From: Priapulus caudatus
Lineage: Eukaryota; Priapulida; Priapulimorpha; Priapulimorphida; Priapulidae
Assembly (NCBI RefSeq): GCF_000485595.1
Contig: NW_014577275.1
Span: forward strand, 213,093 to 237,742
DNA length: 24,650 nucleotides
Direction of reading: 5' to 3'
Shown here one piece after another: positions 17,300-24,650 of the stretch. The stretch's first letter is position 1. Each line of letters begins with the position of its first letter. A program made the position numbers and the translations under genes. The notes under the pieces are model-generated. The model had not been told where the DNA came from. It ran no database searches and was given only the letters and a program-made list of their open reading frames with translations.

Positions 17300-17366
17300 C
17301 TCTGTTTGGGACATATCTTCTTTGCCGAGTGACACCTTCTTCTGCGGATGTGATTTCGAAGCAATT
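17300..17366 (-). CDS. Possible upstream exon of the BEN-like gene
   Basis: On the minus strand, gttctag (acceptor) leads into 67 nt reading NCFEITSAEEGVTRQRRYVP then NR plus one base, ending at CAGAG|GTATGC. The leftover base joins in phase with the next exon (giving V before MFPP). The junctions are plausible, but the exon is short and no domain supports it. An alternative donor (GAATTT|GTAAGT, 17269) would not join in phase with the next exon. Further 5' exons were not found in the window. Confidence 0.35.
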
Positions 17367-17369
17367 CTA

Positions 17370-17941
17370 GAACAATTTGGGAGCAATTTGGATTTCTTGC
17401 AATTAACTCGTCACAAGTGACCAGACTCGCTACAGGTTGCAGTTGCACATTCCCGCAGACGAAGCGATTTCATAACAATTTTTACAGCGATTGATAATTC
17501 TAGAATCACAGCCAAATTGCATGTCGGTATCCACTGCACTGGATATAGCGACAAGGTATAGTGAGTGCGTGGCTTCAGGGAGTGAATTGTCCTAGTGGGT
17601 TTGCATGCATGTGGGAGCGAAGCCTTGTCTTGTGGTTTATCAATATCAGTGTGTCGAAACAAAAAAACGAAGTCCGCCAATCCCGTGACACCCGGACAGG
17701 CCTCCACTCGAATAGCACACTGTACACTGGTATGCTTTTCTAGACACCCTGAGAATCATGTGTAGGACATGCAATACCTCACAACGCACACTATCGCACA
17801 TGCGTATGCGCAACACCTGGAGCCTATGCCAAGTATTCTCCCACGTAACTACTACACTCCTTTATCCCGCGCTCGCAGAATCACCACACTACGTCACAGT
17901 TGCGTGTTTCATGTGATCATACGGAACCGGGCTAACGCTAT
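17370..17941. other. Intron or upstream flank of the BEN-like gene, nothing else seen
   Basis: Short frames on both strands have no domain-like content. No promoter or CpG-rich segment was recognised. Confidence 0.4.
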
Positions 17942-17942
17942 A

Positions 17943-18045
17943 TTAGGAGTGTTCCCTACTTTGATATCATTAATGATTAATCCTAACCCTAACCCTAACC
18001 GTAACCTAAATGACATTAAACCACAAACTAATATATGACCATGAC

Positions 18046-18093
<48 letters not shown>

Positions 18094-18135
18094 ATTATGA
18101 CCATTAATTACATTAAAGTTAGGAACACTCCTAAT
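17943..18135. mobile_element. Small inverted-repeat element with telomere-like and TA repeats
   Basis: ttaggagtgttccctacttt (17943-17962) is inverted near 18115-18135 with one indel. Inside are three to four CCCTAA units (17980-18003, last ones degenerate) and a TA run (18049-18090). Confidence 0.55.
18049..18090. repeat. TA microsatellite
   Basis: About 21 uninterrupted AT units. A shorter TA run is at 18240-18252. Confidence 0.9.
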
Positions 18136-18252
18136 GGAGTATCACCCCTGAACCGTGATTGCGACATTACTATAATGATACATTGTTGTAAAAGCAAATT
18201 AGGTAAGCAAACGTTAAGATTTTAATTAAACTGTCCAAATATATATATATAT

Positions 18253-19286
18253 ACTAGCTGCGGGTACCCGCTGCGCTGGGTAAAATCGTGCTACTAATTC
18301 ATAGTACTAATAATGGGACAGAATAGGAACATTGGGTAAAAATCGACAATAACATTGCAGACAATATTAATATTTAGAAATGAGTGTAATAAGATAATAA
18401 GCATGGGAAAAACGAAAAAAACGGTTACGTATGACATTTATATGACAGCACAACCGAACTTAGAACCCGTGGGACATAATAGCAGGAGTAAGATAATATA
18501 GGATATATTATGTTACTCCTGATAGGATCCTATATTATCCATAGGATCCATCGGATCCATATAGGATCCATAGGATCCTATATTATCTTACTCCTGATAA
18601 TAGTAATACGGTGTAAATGACAAAACGTTATTATAACAGCATGTAGGAATGGGTTGGACTTTTAATTTGAAAGCCTCTTGATAAAGAATGTTTTTCGTCT
18701 TATTCTCTGGTGCAAATATGTAGAGATTCCTGGCGTCTCCAACTCTTGAGCTCCCCACGTACAGCTATCCATTGTGAGATCGTAGCATAAATAAAAGGAA
18801 TATAGTATCAGGAGCATTAGCTGCTCATAGTGTAGATAGAGACACGCAACCATGCACATTGAAATGAAGAAATTTTTCTACTGAATCAGAAACTGCATAG
18901 CTTTGGAATGGTACAATGCATTCTGAGATCGTAGCATCTGAACTGAACCTCTGAGCTGAGTGAGTAGTATCTCTGAACTGGTGAAACTGGTGCTGGTTGT
19001 GGTGTGTTTTAGTATTGGTTTCGGTTTCACAATACCAGCAGCCGGATGAGGTGAGGGAATCGATTTTTCTGTGTGTGACAGCACTTTACAGTGAGTGCTG
19101 ACAATGTGTGAAGTTTGAAGAATTGACGGGTTTTTCACGGATTTTTCGCTGAGTTTGACGGTTTGACAGGTTTTTTTCATCTAGGAACACTCCCCGCGGG
19201 TATAAGAGATGGCCCTGTAAAAATTGCATCCAGATCGCTTGGGCGGTTTGGCCGCCTATAGGAAAGATACATACATACATACATAC
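18253..19286 (+). mobile_element. RTE-type non-LTR derived repeat (non-autonomous)
   Basis: It starts actagctgcgggtacccgct, a start seen on many short RTE-derived repeats, and ends with a block (aaattgcatccagatcgctt, then ggcggtttggccgcctat) followed by an ATAC tandem tail (19267-19286). That order and tail type are typical of RTE-clade 3' ends. No reverse transcriptase frame is present. The tail continues after 24075 because a hAT element inserted into it. A MITE is nested at 18483-18596. Assignment rests on memory of the family pattern. Confidence 0.45.
18483..18596. mobile_element. 114-bp hairpin MITE with 7-bp TSD
   Basis: caggagtaagataatatagg at the left is inverted at the right end (cctatattatcttactcctg, 18577-18596), and ataatag is duplicated on both sides (18476-18482, 18597-18603). 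The loop contains five GGATCC palindromes, and a partial inner copy of the end (tactcctgatagg) lies at 18514. Confidence 0.8.
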
Positions 19287-19449
19287 TAGGGGTGAGTATT
19301 GCGACCAAAAACCGTATTGCAATATATTGCAATACGACAAAACCGTATTGCAATATTTTCCAATACATATTGGGAAGTGTATACCATGCATGATATAGTA
19401 ACAATTTGATGGTTTTAATATCATCATATATTGTATTATATGACATGAT

Positions 19450-19590
19450 TTAATTTCTCATGTTTTTCTTGAGAAACAGAAGCACGTACGGCAATGGTTT
19501 CTGCTGACAGTGCAGCCCTCTGTGCCGTAACAATGTCACCCGCTGTACTGAATACCCTCTCGGAAGGCACTGCCGTGGCTGGAATACGAC
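19450..19590 (-). pseudogene. hAT (ZBED-like) transposase C-terminus, frameshifted
   Basis: On the minus strand, 19588 to about 19496 reads RIPATAVPSERVFSTAGDIV then TAQRAALSAET. A frame shift near 19490-19496 is followed by LPYVLLFLKKNMRN and a stop. This is the hAT dimerisation domain: PATAVPSERVFSTAG and the LLFLKKNM end are characteristic. The shift, and the lack of the rest of the protein, mark it as a dead copy. Confidence 0.8.
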
Positions 19591-19627
19591 AATACCCCTG
19601 CTGCATAATTGGTTAATGCTGGATACT

Positions 19628-19656
19628 GAAACTGAAACTGAAACTGAAACTGAAAC
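19628..19656. repeat. GAAACT hexamer repeat
   Basis: About five tandem gaaact units. On the minus strand they encode an artificial SVSVSV run. Confidence 0.85.
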
Positions 19657-19781
19657 AGTGGGTGCTCGCTTCAGCTTGTATCGCGCGCGCGCGGGCACTC
19701 AGGTGAGCATAGGCTATATATAGACTCCCTAGTTGCCGTGCTCTCTGCCTCGCTCACACGGCTGCCCCACTCTGCCCGCGC

Positions 19782-20042
19782 GCGAATTTTTCCCCCTACA
19801 CGTTATATCCATTGGGCTTCTCTGATTGGCTGCTTTGATTTGCTTTGACTCAACAAACATTCAAAACAAGAGAACAAACGCCATTTGTAAAAATTGGTTT
19901 TAGTTTATGATCGGTAGATAAGTAAGTTTTCTGATGTATTTTCTATGAAAAACACACATTTTACTCATTAATATAAAATATAATATCACTATAATTACAA
20001 TCCTTTGTGTAAATGTGTTATTTTCATCGTTAACATTAAGTT
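19782..20042. repeat. Inverted repeat, left arm (pairs with 23025-23804)
   Basis: From gcgaatttttccccctacac to gttaacattaagt the sequence is the reverse complement of the two parts of 23025-23804 that flank the MITE at 23080-23582. The arms are about 260 bp and diverged by substitutions and small indels. Confidence 0.75.
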
Positions 20043-20077
20043 ATGAGAGGGTCTGGGCTCTCGTAATACTACATACG

Positions 20078-20306
20078 ATACGTACGTATACGTACTCGTA
20101 CTATAGAGTAGCGCTTCGCTCCGTCGCAGGCAGGAGGAAGGAGCCAAGGGCTATAGACTAGTACTAGAGCTACACGTTCTCGTTGACGCTAGACTGAGCA
20201 AAAAGTAAACAAACTTTTGTTAGCGCTAGTACTATAGCCCTTTGCTCCTTCCTCCTGCAACGGAGCGAAGGGCTATACTATAGTACGAGTACGTATACGT
20301 ACGTAT
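20078..20306. mobile_element. 229-bp fold-back hairpin element
   Basis: The left half (atacgtacgtatacgtactc, then cgcttcgctccgt, then aggaggaaggagc) is inverted in the right half (gctccttcctcct, cggagcgaag, gagtacgtatacgtacgtat). The loop is about 60 bp. No coding content. Confidence 0.8.
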
Positions 20307-20956
20307 AACCCAACCATGCAGGCTGTGTGACTAACGTCAATATACAATATTCTAACCCTAGCAATACCGTTTCTTGGAGCTAACGTCCCAGCTAACAAAG
20401 TTATGTTCCTTGTATCCTTGAATGTTATGGGAATGTTTCTTTTAGGTTAGCAGAACATTATTCAGTAACGTTCTAATAACGTGTTTTAGGAAAGTTTTCC
20501 TGACATTCTGAGAACGTTTTTGCAAACATTCACATAACATATTGACCAACCTCCGAAAATGACATATTAACTGCAGCAACACTACGTATGCGCTGCAGTC
20601 TTGTCTCCAGTACGGCAGTACCATCAGTAACCATCACACACACACAAACAAGTACAAACAGTATAACTATCCCTCTAACTAACCTTAACACAAATTATAA
20701 AGCGACTTGAGTCGTATATGATATAGCGTCTAAACACACATAAATTCATCTATGGTGTAAATAACCTTTGGCTTTCAATAACAAACTGAACGGAACTGTT
20801 TTTGAACTGACAATCAATCCCAAACAACTAGAGAACTACTAGATACTAGAGAAGCGTTGCCGAAAGGAGGTGTTTATCCGAAGTGCTGCGCGATCTTGCG
20901 CGCAGTTCCGCGGCAAGGCGCACGCGACCGCGGAAAATTCCTACGACAGTATTCAG

Positions 20957-21020
20957 CGCTGGCAGCTATGGATCCGTGCTCCGAATGCATAGGCCGCACA
21001 CGAATCCATAGCTGCCAGCG
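20957..21020. repeat. Perfect 17-bp stem hairpin
   Basis: cgctggcagctatggat (20957-20973) is exactly inverted at 21004-21020, with a 30-base loop. Confidence 0.85.
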
Positions 21021-21352
21021 AACAGTCCGCAATTTTAGTGGGGGACACAGAGGGCAGACATTTGGAACGTGAACAGTGTTCACTTGTTATAAAAACTGTA
21101 ACCGAGTAATGTGTTCGTAACCGAGCTGTGTCACGCAAAATCACAGAAAGACTGTAGAAATTCTGACATTCGCGAACCTTGCCCAGTAATGAAATGGCTG
21201 TCAGAATCAGGAAACAAGCCTACCGGCGCTCTTCGTGACCTCATTGTTGCGCCCCAACGCTGGAACGTTTTTGCAAGACGGTGGTCCAAACGAGGCTGCG
21301 GTACAGAGTTGCAAAGCAGTGGCGGCCAGCGCTGCCCGCCGCCTATAGCCCA

Positions 21353-21433
21353 TAGACTGGCACTCCGTCGCCCACCTCGGCTTAGCCTTAGTCACTCGAT
21401 GCGCTAAATCGAGGTGAGCGAGTGCCTAGTCTA
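21353..21433. repeat. Hairpin, about 24-bp imperfect stem
   Basis: tagactggcactccgtcgcc and following bases pair with cgaggtgagcgagtgcctag plus tcta, with small mismatches. Loop about 30 bases. Confidence 0.7.
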
Positions 21434-21609
21434 TACTAGCCTTTGCACCTCGCAACCTTCTCGACAAGATCAGTAGGCCGTATACATAGAAACATTAAGA
21501 ATTTGGTAGTAAATAGATTTCGTATTTAGTTAGCATTATATTTTATTGAAACGCCTTCCAATGTGCCTTGACTGTCTAGTATAGGGGTTTCTAACCCTAG
21601 GTTTCTTGG

Positions 21610-21800
21610 AGCTAAGTAGTAGTATTGTACTAGTACTGAGTAGTACGAGTATATGTAATTAGTAATACTATTACGTATTAGCTCCTTGCCGTTGGTAGTA
21701 AAACTATACTATCAGTACTAGTAGCTGCTGGTACATTAGTAGCTACTACTACTAGTAGTAGCTTACTTAATTACTAAGTAATTTTGCTAAACACTGTACT
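21610..21800. repeat. TAG/TAC simple-sequence region
   Basis: Degenerate mixture of agtact, tagtag and tactac words with internal self-complementarity. Confidence 0.7.
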
Positions 21801-23024
21801 TGTAGTAATAGAAAGTATTACGTAGGTGTGGACCATGTACAAAGTCTAAGTTATAGCCGGAGACGGCGACATAAGCCGAGCAGACACGCTGATTACTGGT
21901 AAACAAACAGCCAATCAACTGGGCTTAGCCAATGAACGTTGAAGGGAACCACAGATGGCTACGATAATTACAAAGCCCACGTCACGATTCCAGCTAGACT
22001 CGTACGGCGCCTTAAGCTCGGAAAGCAAGTATCTTTGGTATCACCCTAAAGTCTGTCTAGTTAGTGGACGGTTGTCAAACTCATCCAACCGCCGGGGCAG
22101 TCTAAGCCTATTCGCCGTTACTTCTTGTCGAAGATTCTCTGGAAAATCCCTCGAAGAGAGCCTCGTCGCGCCATCTATGAGACGCCATTATGCTACGAGA
22201 ATAACTCAGGTATTAAATGAAAATTAATTAAATGAAATGTCGGAAAATCGCTTGTCTAGAGGAAAAACTAACGCGGCCAATACCAGCAAGTTAGCAGATT
22301 ACGAGCATTTGCATATTTCTCGCCCTACGTTGCATAGTTCGAAAGGCTGTCTGCAAGCCAGGCCACAAAACTCCGGTCAATTGAGCCGATTACAGGGCCG
22401 TCTGACAGGAACCTGTGAAATCGTTGTCTAAATACAGAGCCCAGCGAATTCGAATTGAAAGGGCTGGTCGCGCTCGACGCGGATTATTCGGGCTGCAGAT
22501 CGTTCTTAGTGTAGGTCTATGCTAATTAATTAATTAAATTAATAACAATATTAATCTAATTAATTACTTAGGCTGGAGATTAATTGAATAAGTACGGTGA
22601 ACGACACTTATTTTGTGGGAAAGCCAATGCCATTGCGCAAATGGGACTACCGTACCCGTAGCCTCGAGAGATTAAGATACGTGCTACCGTCCCGTAGCCC
22701 TGCGAACAAAAGATACATTTGGATACCTGTGCGTAATAGCTTGCAACATCCACAAAAACGGCAATTAGGAGTTTTAATTCGAACCCATCCTGGAGTGACG
22801 TTGGACTTTTTGCGAACCGAATTCCAAGAACATAACAATCTTCTTCCACAAGTAAAACCAATAAATGTCATAACGATATATGGGAATGTTCTTAGAATAT
22901 TGTTTGGCTTAATGATAACAAACTTAGACCTCCAGCTGGAATGTTACGAGGGAATGTTCTGTGTTTGCTGGGGGTACGTGGATGTTAGTAACGATGTTGA
23001 CGCAAGCCCACAACCATCTTGCAT

Positions 23025-23804
23025 ACTTAACGTTAACGATTGAAAATAAGCCCATTTACACAAATAATTGCTAATTATAAGGCGCGTTCACACCGGACGT
23101 TTTTTGGCCCGAGCCAGATTTGGCCCCATTCGAAAGGTGCGGACCAGGCCCGAGCCAAAATTTTTTCAGCACCAGCTTTCGGCGAGCGGTAGAAGGTAGA
23201 AATTACTAGACATCGGTTGAAACAGTATAAAAAGTATTATACTTGTATAACGATGTTATAAAAATTTCCAACGCGTATTGAAAGTTCCAAAACAGTATAT
23301 AAAAATTGTCGAAAAATGTTGATCAGGAATGCACGTTTTCAGAGATTGATATTAAACTGCGAGGAACGATAAGTAAACACTCTTAAGATAGTAAAACAAC
23401 GCCATCTCGCGAACATACTGCCAATTTATCTGTGAGATATTTGTGCAATAAAATTTATTTTAATTTTAATTTTAATTTGACAGATATTCACTTGCGTACG
23501 TGTGAACGCGCCGACTCAAACCGGCCCGAGCAAAATCTAGCCCATTTGGCTCGAGCCAAATCATGACCGTGTGAACGCGACTTATAGTGATATTATATTT
23601 TATATTAATGAGTAAAATGAGTTTTTTTATGGAAAATACATCCGAAAACTTACTTATCTACGTAACATAAACCATAATAAATATTTACAAATGGCGTTTG
23701 TTCCCTTGTTTTGAATGTTTGTTAAATCAAACCAAATCAAAGCAGCCAATCAGAGGAGCCCAAAACTCTGCAATGGATATAACGTGTAGGGGAAAAAAAT
23801 TCGC
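23025..23804. repeat. Inverted repeat, right arm, interrupted by a MITE
   Basis: 23025-23079 and 23583-23804 together match the inverse of 19782-20042. The MITE between them has a clear empty site in the left arm (around 19990-20003). Confidence 0.75.
23080..23582. mobile_element. 503-bp MITE, TIR aggcgcgttcacac
   Basis: The ends aggcgcgttcacac and gtgtgaacgcgact are inverted with one mismatch. TATA flanks both sides (23076-23079, 23583-23586), or just TA. ggcccgagcca and ggctcgagcc words repeat near both ends. A TTTTAA microsatellite lies at 23456-23478. The empty site in the other inverted-repeat arm confirms the insertion. Confidence 0.8.
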
Positions 23805-24082
23805 AGTAGTACCGCGCAGTGCTCCATGCAGTGGTCGCTTACCAGTAATACTGTATGCGTCGTGCAGGCATTGCGCTTTCGTAATATATACACCGCCAGT
23901 GCATAATTTTCGAACCCATTAACAATATAGACATAAAGGCAAGTGTCAAGTAATTTATTTCTTGTTATACCACCGTATCGTAAAATATCGATATCCGGAA
24001 GTTGTATCGCGATATATCGACTTTTCAAAATATATTGCAATATACCGATATACCGGTATATTGTTACACCCCTAATACATAC

Positions 24083-24580
24083 ATAGATACATACGAACTC
24101 AAATATATATTAGATCTATATATATATTATTATATTATAAACTTATTTTAAAAACTTTAGTCAATCCTTATGAGCTCTAAGCTTTAACCCTTAATTATTG
24201 GCAATGTTTTATAATAATTTTAACAGGTTAGTACCAATGTATAATAGGTGGACATTTTATTTGTGTGATCAGCAAACATACCGTATATTTGCCAAGGATT
24301 GTGTGCTGTTGGGTTAAGAATACAGTTAGTTGGATGGCAATACATGATCAGCCCTGCATAGATTGTGTACGTATGTAGAATGTGTATCTCCAGAAGCTGT
24401 ACGTAGCTCAACCCATACTTCGTTATTTATCTGAGATAAGAATACTTGTAAGTCCAGCCTGGTGTTTGTTAATAAATTTACATAAGTTGATAAAACCTGC
24501 CAGTGTGGTTTTGAGAGGCTTAATTGGTCCAATATATGCAAATACATGTACAGCAAACAATCACTGAATGCTGACATGCA
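24083..24580. other. AT-rich flank with a possible minus-strand exon
   Basis: A minus-strand frame at 24326-24577 reads protein-like (LHILDQLSLSKPHWQVLS, then TYVNLLTNTRLDLQVFLSQ, then INNEVWVELRTASGD), following gtcagcattcag, which could be an acceptor. No domain was recognised and no good donor was seen, so it is only a weak exon candidate. The rest is AT-rich DNA with no recognised feature. Confidence 0.3.
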
Positions 24581-24607
24581 CCTATATATATATATATATA
24601 TTATTAT

Positions 24608-24648
<41 letters not shown>
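24581..24648. repeat. TA microsatellite with ATT interruption
   Basis: TA units, a short TTA run, then further TA units up to the window end. Confidence 0.9.

Positions 24649-24650
<2 letters not shown>

Larger units (their letters stand above)
20387..22972. mobile_element. Possible 2.6-kb TIR element with CCCAGC ends
   Basis: cccagctaacaaag (20387-20400) and ctgtgtttgctggg (22959-22972) are inverted repeats with two mismatches. Behind each lie further gttatgttcc/gggaatgtt-type words. A TSD is not evident. The interior has hairpins at 20957-21020 and 21353-21433 and a TAGTAC-rich simple sequence (21610-21800). Several frames of 60-148 codons cross it without any domain, so I call none of them genes. 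Confidence 0.4.
19287..24074 (-). mobile_element. 4.8-kb hAT element with nested insertions
   Basis: The ends taggggtg (19287) and caccccta (24067-24074) are short TIRs, followed by ATATCG/ATTGCAATA-rich subterminal DNA on both sides, as in BED-finger hAT elements. An identical 8-bp atacatac flanks both ends (19279-19286, 24075-24082), though it lies in an ATAC repeat so the match is partly expected. The transposase C-terminus is near the left end on the minus strand, so the 5' end is at the right. The interior is largely replaced by inverted repeats and MITEs. Confidence 0.65.

Noticed and set aside
17980-18003. Interstitial telomere
   Set aside because: Only three to four CCCTAA units inside a small inverted-repeat element; too short to call a telomere fusion.
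21955-22227. 90-codon frame with ATG and a possible donor near its end
   Set aside because: No domain, serine/arginine-rich random composition, and no partner exon found.
22597-23043. 148-codon plus-strand frame
   Set aside because: Non-ATG start, no recognisable domain, and its last third lies in the CCCAGC inverted-repeat end, so it is likely chance.

Overview
This is eukaryotic, almost certainly metazoan, nuclear DNA. It is AT-rich, has no bacterial-style operons, and contains short exons with GT/AG junctions, microsatellites, a short CCCTAA (telomere-type) run, and many class II transposon remnants. The repeat types (nested hAT elements, a GTCCGTCC-bearing dispersed repeat, a TGACCT-rich satellite) fit a marine invertebrate, but I cannot name the phylum from this window alone.

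Most of the window is transposon-derived and strongly nested. Positions 1-1156 hold an inverted duplication plus the 3' part of a dispersed repeat (called here the AGCTCACC family; copy A), followed by a Myb/SANT-like pseudogene fragment on the minus strand. Positions 2703-3171 are a terminal-inverted-repeat (TIR) element. Positions 3226-6823 are AGCTCACC copy B, split by a retroelement-like piece (about 3565-4165) and by a 2.44-kb TIR element (4306-6745). That element itself carries a 417-bp hAT-type MITE with a perfect 8-bp target-site duplication (TSD) and a 457-bp Mutator-type MITE with a perfect 9-bp TSD. Positions 8105-10237 carry about 15 copies of a 145-bp satellite. Positions 10326-11675 hold two hAT-like non-autonomous elements. 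A second Myb/SANT fragment and AGCTCACC copy C occupy 12132-12925.

Positions 13404-15830 are a three-layer nest: a palindromic element, a GC-rich MITE inside it, and a 1.74-kb hAT element that split its right arm. The hAT element still encodes a clean hAT C-terminal dimerisation domain (15269-15511, +).

The best candidate for a host gene is on the minus strand at about 16468-17366. Two well-supported terminal exons (and one tentative upstream exon) join in phase and give a BEN-domain-like C-terminus. Positions 18253-19286 look like a non-LTR (RTE-type) derived repeat ending in an ATAC tail. A 4.8-kb hAT element (19287-24074, TSD atacatac) inserted into that tail. It carries a frameshifted transposase C-terminus and is filled with further inverted repeats and hairpin elements. 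The window ends in a TA microsatellite.

No rRNA gene, intact tRNA gene or CRISPR array was seen. All functional statements are from reading the sequence by eye; no search was run.
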